Shown here: piece by piece, positions 31,871 through 41,844 of the stretch
Layout: the number at the start of each line of letters is the position of its first letter
Position numbering within the stretch: the first letter of the stretch is position 1
NCBI GenBank assembly: GCA_937889645.1
Contig: CALBZE010000064.1
Location: 1 to 41,998 of the forward strand
Reading direction: 5' to 3'
Length of the DNA stretch: 41,998 nt
Source of the DNA: an uncultured bacterium
GTDB lineage: Bacteria; Gemmatimonadota; Gemmatimonadetes; Longimicrobiales; RSA9
Notes under the pieces: model-generated
Databases searched by the model: none
The model's input: only the letters and a program-made list of their open reading frames with translations
What the model was told of the DNA's origin: nothing
Program-made: the position numbers and the translations under genes

Positions 31871-32188
31871 CAGACTAGCTGCCTGACACCAGATTGGAAT
31901 TCCGTCACCACCAACTACCGTGTGGCACCACTCTGGGCACCCAGACCGGATTCCCGTGGTGTCCCTTGTTCGCAATCATGCTCTGCTCCGGTCCGACCAC
32001 GTTCTAATCACAGCCGAGCACCTCTCTTGCCGCATAAACCACAATATCGACTGTGTCCGGAAATTCGGTCACTTATTTCCGCATCAGAGTGGAACCGTGT
32101 AGTTGTCCCGGCTTAGTGGACAGTGTCAGGTTTGCTGCTCATGCCGCCGTGTCAGCGCCATACCTTCGTTCGTCTCTGCCTCGACGAG
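31871..32188. other. Non-coding junction between the secretion operon and the accessory segment
   Basis: About 320 bases without a supported gene and visibly less GC-rich than the operon. A TGTCC-N9-GGACA palindrome lies at 32104-32122 and could be the end of a decayed IS. No pseudopilin reading frame is found in it. Confidence 0.5.
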
Positions 32189-32524
32189 TCAGGCGGCACT
32201 GCGCTCGGATCCTTTGCCAACTAGGCTGTGGCACTTATCATCATTTCCTTCTCTCGCCCAAAAAGCGTGGACCTCACGCCGGAGCCGCTCGACTTCCTCT
32301 CGCTCTGCGCTTGTGACCCCATCGCTCCTTCGGCCCTCATCGCGGTTCGCCTGTGCGACCCCGTTGCGGATGGCTTGCGCGGAGGCCTCGAACTCTCTGG
32401 AGAGCTCTTCGGCCGTCCGCCCGGCCCGGACCAGCTCGATCACCCGGTGCTGGAACTCTGGCGGATACGGCCTGCGGAACTTTCCCCTCGTGGACTCCTT
32501 TCTCCCAAAGGATCGCGTGTCCAC
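32189..32524 (-). pseudogene. IS3-family transposase OrfA remnant
   Basis: 111 residues. The HTH region RRPYPPEFQHRVIELVRAGR then TAEELSREFEASAQAIRN and NRDEGRRSDGVTSAERE is that of IS3-type OrfA. After the start of the leucine-zipper helix (VERLRRE) the sequence jumps to AFWAREG, lacking about 18 zipper residues, and no OrfB follows. It is therefore a decayed copy. Confidence 0.75.
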
Positions 32525-32618
32525 GAAACCGGGGCAGCTCCAAGTTCACACCGCGTTCAGCCAATCCGGACAAAGAACCCGCGCGGCGCCCCCCCCTGCG
32601 TAGGCGGCGCACACGAAA

Positions 32619-33131
32619 TCACCCCTGATCTGCATCCTTCTCTCGGCGAACCCGGAGGTATTCGCGCCCAGGTATGCCCTCTGGGATCCGTGCCTCCAAC
32701 TCCCGTCGGAATCTGTCCGCATCTCGGAAGAAATCGGGAGCAACGCGAATCTCCATACGTTTCGACCGCAGCACAATCGTGGGCCCGCGCAAATATCCCG
32801 CTTCTGCCTGCACTTCTGATATCTCCGACCACGGTATGAATCTCTTGCGAAACCAGCAGGTCTGCGCGATGCCAACACTCGACAGATCGATCGAGGCGTG
32901 CATCCACAGCGTCGCGTCGACCAACACTATAATTCCGACGAGAGCCCCATTGAGGACTGCCCACATGAGCCAGTTGAAAGCCCGCGAATACATAGGGTCA
33001 AAGCCCTTGGTGACGTCGCCGTGATTCACGTGCCATAGAAAGCCAATACACATGACGTGAATCAGGACGACTCCAGCGACGTAACCGGTGGAAAGACCAC
33101 CCACGTCGATCTTCCGACCGAGTTCTGCCAT
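32619..33131 (-). CDS. Two-helix membrane protein with bacterial PH-like domain; candidate immunity protein
   Basis: 170 residues from ATG 33131. Two helices (about 14-35 and 50-75) are followed by a PH-like beta domain (KRFIPWSEISEVQAEAGYLR, then GPTIVLRSKRMEIRVAPDFF). It starts 51 bases after the stop of the giant Rhs gene, in the same direction, the usual place for the immunity gene of an Rhs toxin. Codon choice is less GC-biased than in the core genes. Immunity is inferred from position only. Confidence 0.6.
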   Translation of the reverse strand: MAELGRKIDVGGLSTGYVAGVVLIHVMCIGFLWHVNHGDVTKGFDPMYSRAFNWLMWAVLNGALVGIIVLVDATLWMHASIDLSSVGIAQTCWFRKRFIPWSEISEVQAEAGYLRGPTIVLRSKRMEIRVAPDFFRDADRFRRELEARIPEGIPGREYLRVRREKDADQG

Positions 33132-33182
33132 GCAACGTACCTTTGGCTCCTGGACCGAGTTACTCAATTCTCGGACGTGTGG

Positions 33183-36100
33183 TTACTTACACAAGCAATC
33201 ATTCAGGAGAGATCCCGCACCTTCGACCATTCCCGATGTCGCCTCCTGACCAGCAAGCTTTCTCGGATAGCTGGTCCACTTCCTTGGGGGCCTCCAAGCC
33301 CACCAATCAGGGACGGCCCAACCCGGGTTAATCCTAAACGCCGAGTGCCCTGCACGTCCCCCGAGTGCACCCATGCCCGTTGACCATATGTAGTCCGAGA
33401 AGCTTACATCGTCGCCAAGCAAGACGTCTCCAACAAAGGCTTCTGCAAAGCCTCCAACTGCACCCGCCGCGAGCGCTGTGATTCCGTATGTTATTAGGCG
33501 ACCACCCACAGGGAGACTTGCAGCTGTGCCCAATGCGCCGGATAGGAACCCCTTTCCAAATGCGGACCAAACATTTTCGTCACTGCACCCCAATGCGGCA
33601 CTGATCGCTCTAAACGCGCCGTTTATCCCTCCGCCAAGGAGCGACAACGCAATGGGAAGAGGAAGATATCCGTCCGGATCCACCAGGTTCACCGGATCCC
33701 CAAGCACATAGCCGTACAAGTTGGGATCTCCACCTTCGAACCCGATCGGATCCTTGCTCGTCCATCGCCCGGTGTGCGGGTCGTAGTCCCTAGCCCCAAA
33801 CCGCACGAGCCCGGTCGCCGGGTCGTAAATTCCGCCCGCGAAGCCGAACGGCTGGAAGCCCGGATTGGTGTCCAGCAACACACGGCCATAGGCGTCATAG
33901 TCGAGCCGCTGCACCACCACCCCGGTCTCCACATCCACCACCAGCCGCACGCTGCCCAGATGGTCAGTGATGAATCGGTACGTCCTGCCACCCCGCACCA
34001 TGTAGTCCGGCACATTCGGCCGCGTGCCATAGACGAAGCGAGCCACCACGTTGCCGGACGCATCGAGCTCGGCCACGGGATTGAACTGGTCCTGATAGAG
34101 CCAGCCGTGCGTGAGCACACCATCGACCTTCCGCCCTACACGCCGGTTCCTGCCGTCGATCACGTACTCGATCTCACGCCCGTCGGGCAGCTCCACACGC
34201 ACCAGGTTGCCGAGCTGATCGTACGTATAGCGCGTCGTATCCGAGCCTTCGACCTTGAGCGCGAGCTCGCCGCTCGGAGCAAACGTGTACGTCGCACCGC
34301 CGTAGCTCACCAGGCGGTCCTGGGCGTCATACGTGCCGACCACGGTGCCGGTCGGATACGTCGCCCTCAGCCGGTTGCCGTTGGCGTCGTACTCGTAGGC
34401 CTCGACGACTAGACCATCGCGCGTGACTTGCTTGAGGCGCCCCGATTCGTCGTACGCGAACGTAAGCGACGACGTCACGCCCTGAACCGCCTCAGTCAAC
34501 GCTGTGATCCGACCGAGATCGTCCCGCGTGTACTCAGCCCAGTAGAGCTCGCTTCCACCGAAGTGAGCCGCGAGGTGTCCGAGCTCTCCGAAGCCGCTGT
34601 AGCCCTGTTCCGTCGAAACCTGGCCCAGCGTGGTGCCGGAGACGAGGCCATTGTCTGGCCTACGCTCGATCGTGAGCGAACCAGCCCGCGTGAGGAGTCC
34701 GTCGTCGTCGTAGGCGAAGGTAATGGTGCTCGTCCCGGCCACCGTCTGGCTCGAGACGCGGAAGTCATTGTTGTAGACGACGCTCACGCTGCCCGAGACC
34801 TCGCCCGACCATGTCTCCCTGAGCGGCAGCGACCCGTCGTACGTGTAGCTGAGTACGTTACCGCCCGGAGCCGTGATCGTCTGCAGCGTAGCGGTCGTCG
34901 GGTGGTAGCCGAAAATGAGCAGGCCACGGTCGAAGTTAATCGCCGACGGCCGGCCCGCACTGTCGTAAGCGAAGACGATCGAGTCACCGCCCGGCCGGAG
35001 GATGTGCGTGAGCTGTCGGTCTAGGTCGTAGCGGTAGCGCGTCACCGTGGGCACGCCCACATCCGGCGCCATGTAGCTCTCGGGCTGGTCGAGCGCAGTG
35101 TAGGTGAAGACGTGAGCGCCCCGCCCAGGCGGCGTGAGCGACGTGAGATTGCCAGCCGCGTCGTAGCTGTAGATCATCTCTCGGCCGTCGGCGAACTTCT
35201 GGCGCACCAGACGCCCCGCCAGGTCGTAGAACAAGCTGTCGGTCCGGCCGAGCGGATCAGTTATCGCCGCGAGTCGGCCGGATCCATCGAAGCCAAAGGT
35301 CGCGGTGCGCCCACCCTGCCGCACCTCGGTCAGGAAGCCCCGCTCGTCGTAGACGTTCTCAATTGCGAGCAGACCCGCTATGCTGTCGCGGAGCACACGA
35401 CCGATTCGGTCGAGGCGTACCAGGCTCGCGCGCCCAGACGGCGTCGTACTCACCAGGGTACCGGTCGCGACATTGTACTCCGCGACGTAGGCTCTACCGT
35501 TGATCCAAGCGGAGTCGACCTGCCATGCTAGGCCGAACGGGTTGGCCGGATCTCCAAGGACTGTCGTTCGCGTGGCGCGCTGCTCGAGCTCGAGCCCGCC
35601 GGGCGTCCGCACGCTCATCCATGTGGTGACGGGCGCGAGCATCCCGAACCGGGGATCGGGCCCCTGCTCGAGCGTGACCGTGGTCCCGTCCGGCGATACG
35701 GTCTCTCGAACGCCATCGGGATGCACCAGCGTGGCGGTCTCCAAGCCAGCGGGGTCGACGACCGTCCGGCGTCGCGTGCCATCGGGGAGCGTCTCGACGC
35801 GGTAGCGAGTCATGCGGCCGAGGGGCGAGGTGCTCGTGACCTCGTATCCGTCCTCACCGAACACCGACCGCGTGAGCTCCTTGACGCCGCCGGCCGCGTC
35901 CTCCACGCGCCTGAGTAAGCCGTCGCCCGAATACGCGTAGCGCGTCGTGTGCCCGTTCGGATCCGTGATCTCTTCGAGGAGTCCGCCCGGGCCGTACGCA
36001 AAGCGCGTTCGATTGCCGGCCGGATCGATGACGCCGGCCAGGAGGCCGTCCGGGCCGATTTCGAGTGACGTCCTCTGCCCAAACGGAGCAATGATCGCTG

Positions 36101-39100
36101 TGGGAGTTCCGTCAGAGGCTCGCTCGATCGTCGTGGTCAGGCCATCCGCGTCGACAACCGCGGCCAGCCGCCCCTCCTCGTCGTATCGGAACGTGAGCAG
36201 CGTCTCCAGCGTCTTGCCATCGACCGTGCGGAGATGCCGGCCCGATATGTCGAATTCGTAGACTTCCGACCCGTTGGATGCCGGAATACGCACGCTCGCC
36301 AGGGAGGAGCCGGGGAGCGGCGGCGCAACCTTCCGGACGCGATCAAGCCACACGTCCGCGATGTAGAGGGCACCGTCGGGGCCGAACGCGAAGTGAGGCT
36401 CTTCGAGGAATGCCTCGCGCGCGGGGCCGAAATCGCCACACGGACCTGACAGGTCGGGACAACCCCAAGCAGTAGACTTTCCTACGACCGTGACTACGTA
36501 ACCATCGGGCTCGATGGCCAGAATCCGCGGGCCATTCCACGTATGGACATAGATCTTGCCATCCGGCCCAGCCGCCATCTTCCAGCCGCACATCCCGAAG
36601 CGCGTGGCCGGTGTACCATCGGGTGCATCGCGGCAGGCGATGTCCTCGCCGTCCACGACCCCACCGGCCACGCGGATTAGCATCCCGTCGGGCGTGATGC
36701 GTAGGAGACGGAATTCAGATTCCAAGACATAGAGACTGCCGTCCGGAGCCAGCGCGATGTCGGAGGCGAAATCCAAGCACGCAAGCGCTGCCGGGATGCT
36801 GTCCTGTGTGCAGTCGAATCCATCTGCGATCGTCGGCACTCCGGAATTCGGCCACGGTCGGCCACCCGCGATCGTATGGATCGTCCCGTCGGGCGAGATC
36901 TTCCGAATCCGGGTTCGGGCGCTACGGGCCGATTCCACCGTGTAAATAGTGCCGTCGGGAGCGATCTCCATCCCCCAGGTATAGTCGAGCCCTGCCTCGG
37001 TGGCAGGCCCACCGTCCCCACTGTAACCGTTCCTGTCGTAGCCGCCGGCGACCGTCGTGATGATTCCGTTCGGGTCGATCTTGCGGATGGCGGTCGCGTC
37101 TAGGATGTACAGGCTACCATCCGGACCGACCTCGAGATCTTCCACGCCCATGTAGAGCGCCGCCTCGATCGCGGGACCGCCGTCACCACACGGCAGTTCG
37201 TCGCACCACTCGTCGCTCACGACCTGATGGACGACGCCGTTCGGGTCGATGCGGCGGACGTACTCTCCTTCCCATTCGGCGACATACACCGTTCCGTCGG
37301 GTCCGACGGCGATCGGCCCAATACGACTGAACGTCGCCTCGAGGGCTGGCCCGCCGACACCATCCCAACCTCGTTCCCCATTGCCGGCGAACGGTGTGAT
37401 CACTGGAGGCTGGTGGCTGGCGCTAACTCGCGATCCATCGCCAAAGTACGCGATCTGTGCGACTGCGTCGTAACCATGGTGAACATCGAGCGTCCAGCCG
37501 CCCAGCGCGCCGTGTCCCCGCGCGTCCCAGTAACCCAGCCGTAGCTGCCAGCTTTGCCAGTAGATTCCCTCCTGCCGAACCCGACTATTGACCTCCTGCG
37601 GGATGATACAGCTCAGCATTCCCTCAGGACCATCGGGAACCTCCTCGCACGTGAGTCCGAACGAGCGGGCCTGGTCAGCCGGTACGTAGTAGTACTGCTG
37701 GTACGCATACCCCACCCGCACATGCACCGATTGCTCGCCGTTCACCTCCCGCCCGTACGCATCCTTGCCGTCCCAGGTGAAGACGTAGCGTTGATTTGGC
37801 TCGGCCGGGAAAGTCTTCTCGAGCTTCCGCCCGGCCACCTCGATCTCCAGCGCGATGTATCGGGCGCTGTCGGGCACGCTCTCTCCACTAAGCTGAATCG
37901 AGAGGCTCCGAGCGGCAGACCGGCCGGTCATGCGGGTACTCAGGTAGTTCAGGGTGTACGGCGTCCCTGCGATCGGTATCCGCTCACCCAGCGCCTGATT
38001 CTCGCAGTCGATGATAGAGCCGGTCTCGCAGTTGTGCTCGTCCTCCTCGTCGCCGCCTCCCGCTTCGCCGTCGACCTCGTCGCCACCCTCGTCACCGCCG
38101 TCTCCACCACTCCCTCCGCCGTCTCCTTCCCCGCTACCACCGCGCACTGGAGTGTCGAGATTGGGCGCCTCCCCCCACGGTCCAAACCCCGCCGGGTAAT
38201 TGCCGTCGATCGGGCTGAAGTGCGGGACCGGCATGCGCCACAGACTCTGCCCCGGAGCGTAAAGCGATGCGAGGCGCTCACGCTCACCGAGCGTCATGCC
38301 AAACTCCTCGAGCGCCGAATCCTCTTCGGCGATGCCATCGCCGTCGATGTCGACGGCGGCGACCCCACCCGCCGTATCGACGACCTCGATGATCCGCCCG
38401 TTGTCCATCGGCACCCAGGCCGCCTTGTCGTAGTCGTAATAGGCAAGGGGTACGGGCGTGCCCGTCGGGAATGACAGGAAGTTCTCGATATAGAACGGCA
38501 CCGGCTTACTGAAGCGCACCGTCTTCGCCCCCGCCGCCAGCGCCTCATCGACGCTCAGCTCTGCGGCGTAGGTGTAGGCGACCTGCGGAGGCAGCGGCGC
38601 CGGCATCGCCCGCTTCCCGCCTTCACCGACGGTGTACTCCGTGACCCGGACGCTCAGCGTCGAGAGTGGCTGCTCGCTGCCGTCAGGCAGCACCATCACC
38701 GCCTCCGTCCCCGGCTCGAATAAGAGCGTCGCCTGCCTCGGACCATCCTCGTCCTCGACCACGCTCGCCCGGGCCACCTGAACTTCGGTCGCGCCCGCGA
38801 GATCGATCGTCGTTACAGCCGTGTCGAGCGCGACGAGCGCCACATCGTCGGCAAGGGCGTAATCCTGCCACGGCACGTCAACCGGCCGCTGCGCGGAGAG
38901 GTATCCTGACCGCTCGAAATGCAGCGCAAACGTGCCGCCGCCATTCACCGCCAGGTCGTACCAGCCGTCCGTGCGCGAGAGGGTATAGCCAAACTCCGGG
39001 TGCCCATGCACCGTGACCTTGACACCGGGGAGCGGCTCGCCCTCCCGGGTGAGGACACGCCCCCTCACCACGGCCGCACGCCTCGGCTCGATCGTGCCCG

Positions 39101-40889
39101 GCGCTACACCCTTCTGGATTGGGTTATCACCGGTGTAGAGGAACGCCGTTGCCGTGGCAATGTTCGTCGCTACCGTGGGATCGAGCGGCGGGGCGACCTC
39201 CGCAGGGTCCGGTGGCAGGTCGTCGACCGGCTCACGCACCACAGTGCGCACCAGCATGGCCGTGTTGCCGGCAGCGTCCGTTGCGGTAAACGTGAGCGTG
39301 GTCTCGCCCTCGGCGAGATGCACGGTGCCCGAGAACGTGCCGTCAGCTGCCACCTCGAGCGCCTGGCCGTTCACGGTGAGTGTGACCGACGTCCGGTCTT
39401 GCACCCTGCCGGATACGGCCACGCTCTCGCCGTCGACTGCGGCACCGTCCTCTGGGGCCGTGACCTCGAGAAGCGGCGGCTCACTGTCTTTCACCACCTG
39501 CCGCACGAGAGACGTCTGGTTGCCGGCAGCGTCCGTGGCCACGAGCACAAGCACGTTCTCACCCTCGGCAAGCGTGACCTCGCCCGAGAAGATGCCACCG
39601 GCCTGGACCACCAGCGGCAACCCATTCACGCTCACGCTGACCTCGGTCCGGTCCGTTGCCGTCCCCTCGACCCTTACCACGTCGTCACGCGTGATCCGCC
39701 CATCCTCGGGAGAGGTCCAGCTCACGCCCGGCGCTTCGGTGTCACGGATCACTGTCCGCATGACGACTGCGCGGTTTCCTGCGGCGTCCGTCGCCGTCAC
39801 GATGATCGTATTCTCGCCCTCGCTCGCGAGCGGGACCGTGTGCGAGAAGGCGCCGTTCGTGACCGCCACCACCTCGCCGTTCACCTCGACCCGCACCGGC
39901 GTCTCATCCTCGACCCTGCCTGAGACCTCGATCTCGGTCCCGTTGGTGAGCTGACCATCGGCAGGAGAGGTGAGCTCGAGCCGTGGCGACGCCGTATCCG
40001 TTGCCGTAATCCAGATGGCGAGCGCACTGCCCGGCGCGCCCCGCAGCTCCACCTCGAGCGTGTTCTCTTCTTCGAGATCGACGTCGCGTGTAAAGCCACC
40101 GACGTGCGAATTGAAGTCGGATGGGCCGGCGACCTGGCGGCCATTGAGCCGCACCTCGGCCGACGTCACCCGACCTCCGCCATTCGCCCCGTTCTCGATG
40201 TGCAGCGCATAGGGCGGTGCCGCAGCGGCCGGCAATGTGAACTGCTCGATCGCACGATTGGGCGAGCCCGCCTGTCGCACGTAGGTCACGGGCCCGAAGA
40301 CGATGAAGCTGGGATCGGGCTCTTGGACGATCGAGAGGACGAGCGCACGGCCCGGCCCACCGCGGACCGTCACCTCGAGCGTGTTCTCAGCAGCCAGGGA
40401 GATCGTGCGAACGAGTCGCCCGGCCCCACGCACCACCTCGGCCTCGTACTCGGCATTGCTGAAGAGCAGAGCGCCATTCAGCCGCACCTCGGCCCCCGAG
40501 GGAGGTGTGCCATCGGCTTCGAGCACTAGCCGGTGCCGCACGCCAGGAAGCGGCTCGACCGTAAAGCGCTCGACATGGTGCTGCGGCTTGCTTGCGGCCA
40601 CGAGACGAAGCGGACCCACGACCAGGACCGTATCCAGTGCCGCGCTGCCCGCGCCCTGCACGCCCGCGCCGACACCGCCCGGAGCGATCACCGCCCTCAC
40701 GCCTTCGATCAAGCGCACAGGCATGATCGCCCCTAGACCCACGAACAGCGCCAGGAGAGCGAATAGCGCAGCGCCTACCGAACGCCGCGGGCGTCCAAGA
40801 AGTCCGAGTGCCTTGCCGAGCGGCGCTATTAGCGCCGCCCGGATTGGATTTCGGGTCCTGCCGCCTTCCTTGCGAGCACCGTTGCTCAT
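33183..40889 (-). CDS. Giant Rhs/YD-repeat protein with teneurin-like architecture
   Basis: 2568 residues from ATG 40889 (GGAGG nine bases before; an ATG nine bases upstream is too close to it). In order: an N-terminal membrane helix (about 40-60); beta domains and three or four Ig-like repeats ending TATDAAGN (to about 560); a carboxypeptidase-regulatory/TTR-like domain (about 600-675); a Gly/Asp/Glu linker (about 915-960); an NHL-type propeller (about 1160-1530, repeats such as PDGTVYVAEWEGEYVRRIDP); YD repeats (about 1545-2370); and the Rhs core end RFGARDYDPHTGRWTSKDPI...YGYVLGDPVNLVDPDG. About 160 variable C-terminal residues follow, probably the toxin. Likely surface-exposed or exported contact toxin. 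Confidence 0.88.
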   Translation of the reverse strand: MSNGARKEGGRTRNPIRAALIAPLGKALGLLGRPRRSVGAALFALLALFVGLGAIMPVRLIEGVRAVIAPGGVGAGVQGAGSAALDTVLVVGPLRLVAASKPQHHVERFTVEPLPGVRHRLVLEADGTPPSGAEVRLNGALLFSNAEYEAEVVRGAGRLVRTISLAAENTLEVTVRGGPGRALVLSIVQEPDPSFIVFGPVTYVRQAGSPNRAIEQFTLPAAAAPPYALHIENGANGGGRVTSAEVRLNGRQVAGPSDFNSHVGGFTRDVDLEEENTLEVELRGAPGSALAIWITATDTASPRLELTSPADGQLTNGTEIEVSGRVEDETPVRVEVNGEVVAVTNGAFSHTVPLASEGENTIIVTATDAAGNRAVVMRTVIRDTEAPGVSWTSPEDGRITRDDVVRVEGTATDRTEVSVSVNGLPLVVQAGGIFSGEVTLAEGENVLVLVATDAAGNQTSLVRQVVKDSEPPLLEVTAPEDGAAVDGESVAVSGRVQDRTSVTLTVNGQALEVAADGTFSGTVHLAEGETTLTFTATDAAGNTAMLVRTVVREPVDDLPPDPAEVAPPLDPTVATNIATATAFLYTGDNPIQKGVAPGTIEPRRAAVVRGRVLTREGEPLPGVKVTVHGHPEFGYTLSRTDGWYDLAVNGGGTFALHFERSGYLSAQRPVDVPWQDYALADDVALVALDTAVTTIDLAGATEVQVARASVVEDEDGPRQATLLFEPGTEAVMVLPDGSEQPLSTLSVRVTEYTVGEGGKRAMPAPLPPQVAYTYAAELSVDEALAAGAKTVRFSKPVPFYIENFLSFPTGTPVPLAYYDYDKAAWVPMDNGRIIEVVDTAGGVAAVDIDGDGIAEEDSALEEFGMTLGERERLASLYAPGQSLWRMPVPHFSPIDGNYPAGFGPWGEAPNLDTPVRGGSGEGDGGGSGGDGGDEGGDEVDGEAGGGDEEDEHNCETGSIIDCENQALGERIPIAGTPYTLNYLSTRMTGRSAARSLSIQLSGESVPDSARYIALEIEVAGRKLEKTFPAEPNQRYVFTWDGKDAYGREVNGEQSVHVRVGYAYQQYYYVPADQARSFGLTCEEVPDGPEGMLSCIIPQEVNSRVRQEGIYWQSWQLRLGYWDARGHGALGGWTLDVHHGYDAVAQIAYFGDGSRVSASHQPPVITPFAGNGERGWDGVGGPALEATFSRIGPIAVGPDGTVYVAEWEGEYVRRIDPNGVVHQVVSDEWCDELPCGDGGPAIEAALYMGVEDLEVGPDGSLYILDATAIRKIDPNGIITTVAGGYDRNGYSGDGGPATEAGLDYTWGMEIAPDGTIYTVESARSARTRIRKISPDGTIHTIAGGRPWPNSGVPTIADGFDCTQDSIPAALACLDFASDIALAPDGSLYVLESEFRLLRITPDGMLIRVAGGVVDGEDIACRDAPDGTPATRFGMCGWKMAAGPDGKIYVHTWNGPRILAIEPDGYVVTVVGKSTAWGCPDLSGPCGDFGPAREAFLEEPHFAFGPDGALYIADVWLDRVRKVAPPLPGSSLASVRIPASNGSEVYEFDISGRHLRTVDGKTLETLLTFRYDEEGRLAAVVDADGLTTTIERASDGTPTAIIAPFGQRTSLEIGPDGLLAGVIDPAGNRTRFAYGPGGLLEEITDPNGHTTRYAYSGDGLLRRVEDAAGGVKELTRSVFGEDGYEVTSTSPLGRMTRYRVETLPDGTRRRTVVDPAGLETATLVHPDGVRETVSPDGTTVTLEQGPDPRFGMLAPVTTWMSVRTPGGLELEQRATRTTVLGDPANPFGLAWQVDSAWINGRAYVAEYNVATGTLVSTTPSGRASLVRLDRIGRVLRDSIAGLLAIENVYDERGFLTEVRQGGRTATFGFDGSGRLAAITDPLGRTDSLFYDLAGRLVRQKFADGREMIYSYDAAGNLTSLTPPGRGAHVFTYTALDQPESYMAPDVGVPTVTRYRYDLDRQLTHILRPGGDSIVFAYDSAGRPSAINFDRGLLIFGYHPTTATLQTITAPGGNVLSYTYDGSLPLRETWSGEVSGSVSVVYNNDFRVSSQTVAGTSTITFAYDDDGLLTRAGSLTIERRPDNGLVSGTTLGQVSTEQGYSGFGELGHLAAHFGGSELYWAEYTRDDLGRITALTEAVQGVTSSLTFAYDESGRLKQVTRDGLVVEAYEYDANGNRLRATYPTGTVVGTYDAQDRLVSYGGATYTFAPSGELALKVEGSDTTRYTYDQLGNLVRVELPDGREIEYVIDGRNRRVGRKVDGVLTHGWLYQDQFNPVAELDASGNVVARFVYGTRPNVPDYMVRGGRTYRFITDHLGSVRLVVDVETGVVVQRLDYDAYGRVLLDTNPGFQPFGFAGGIYDPATGLVRFGARDYDPHTGRWTSKDPIGFEGGDPNLYGYVLGDPVNLVDPDGYLPLPIALSLLGGGINGAFRAISAALGCSDENVWSAFGKGFLSGALGTAASLPVGGRLITYGITALAAGAVGGFAEAFVGDVLLGDDVSFSDYIWSTGMGALGGRAGHSAFRINPGWAVPDWWAWRPPRKWTSYPRKLAGQEATSGMVEGAGSLLNDCLCK

Positions 40890-41042
40890 CGCACGCATCC
40901 TCCCTCGGAGACGTTCGATCGCCTCATGCCCGAATGCTCATGGCCTCGCACAGACACACAGGCGAGGCGTAACGGGATGCCGAGACGCTACAGGCCAGAT
41001 GGCGCAAACCTGCACCATGCCCGCGTCGCGTGGCACATTTCA

Positions 41043-41103
41043 GGTCCTGCGAATGCTGAAACGCTTGCTTTGTCGGATCTTACAGATCCGACGGGTCCTG
41101 CGA
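41043..41103. promoter_or_regulatory. Inverted and direct repeats upstream of the Rhs gene
   Basis: GTCGGATCT-TAC-AGATCCGAC (41072-41092) is a perfect 9-bp inverted repeat. It is framed by two copies of GGTCCTGCGA at 41043-41052 and 41094-41103. It lies 150-215 bases upstream of the Rhs start, so it is a candidate operator or a small-RNA hairpin. The rest of 40890-41339 shows no gene I can support. Confidence 0.4.
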
Positions 41104-41339
41104 GTACAACGAAGAAATGGCGGCTGCGGGGAGAGAAGAGGGAACGCAGCCGGTGGTGCTGCTCAACCTATAAATGCTCGAAATCGCCCCAGGGCGCAAT
41201 AGGAGTTTGGGACAGCTGGCGTAATGCTAACATCCAAGCGTCGATGCGCTACAGATCCTCCGCTCCGGCCGTGCGATTCAAGTGCATACCTTCGAGCGCG
41301 TTCGAGGCCACCAGCCGTCACTCCCGGGGTCCGCACGCT

Positions 41340-41844
41340 CACGTTCGGCCCGAAACGGGAGATCGCGACCCAGAGCCAGGGGCACAGCGACTCACTGTCG
41401 TGGACGTGTATTCAGGGGAGTGTGTGGCCATCGTGCCGCAAACGTCCTTTCGCGCAGAAGATGTCCGCCGCATCCTCAAGCGAGGCCGGCGAGCGCCGGG
41501 GCAAGCTGCCCACACTCATCTCTGTCGACAACGGGACTGAACTCACCTCGAGGGCGATTGATCACTGGGCCTACTGGGACCGGGGCCGACTGAACTTCAT
41601 CCGGCCGGGCAAGCCTACGAACAACGCCTACATCGAGGCGTTCAACGGTAGCCTCCGACGTGAGTGTCTGTCGCAACACCGGTTTGTCGACTTGGACGAC
41701 GCCAGAAAGATCCTATCCCGATGGAGAGAGGACTACAATAACAATCGGCCCCACAGCAGCTTGGGGCACCTGCCGCCCGTCCACTTCCGGGCCGGCGGCG
41801 CCTTCACCCCCACCCCTGGGAGGCTCGAAAACTTACCCGCATAG
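41340..41844 (+). pseudogene. IS3-family transposase OrfB remnant, frameshifted
   Basis: C-terminal DDE catalytic domain in two frames. The first Asp is in LTVVDVYSGECVAIV (first frame). The second Asp and the Glu are in ISVDNGTELTSRAIDHWAY and PTNNAYIEAFNGSLRREC (second frame), which continues to NNNRPHSSLGHLPPVHF, the IS3 end motif. The break lies near 41485-41495, and the N-terminal half is not recognisable. It looks like the IS407/IS51-type OrfB group, a different group from the OrfA remnant at 32189-32524. Confidence 0.8.

Noticed and set aside
33176..33191. A TGTG/CACA palindrome at the Rhs stop codon that resembles a Crp/Fnr site.
   Set aside because: TGTGG-N6-ACACA does not match TGTGA-N6-TCACA, and its place at a gene end does not suit an operator.
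32189..41844. A single composite transposon carrying the Rhs gene.
   Set aside because: The two transposase remnants appear to belong to different IS3 groups, both are decayed, and no matching terminal repeats were seen.
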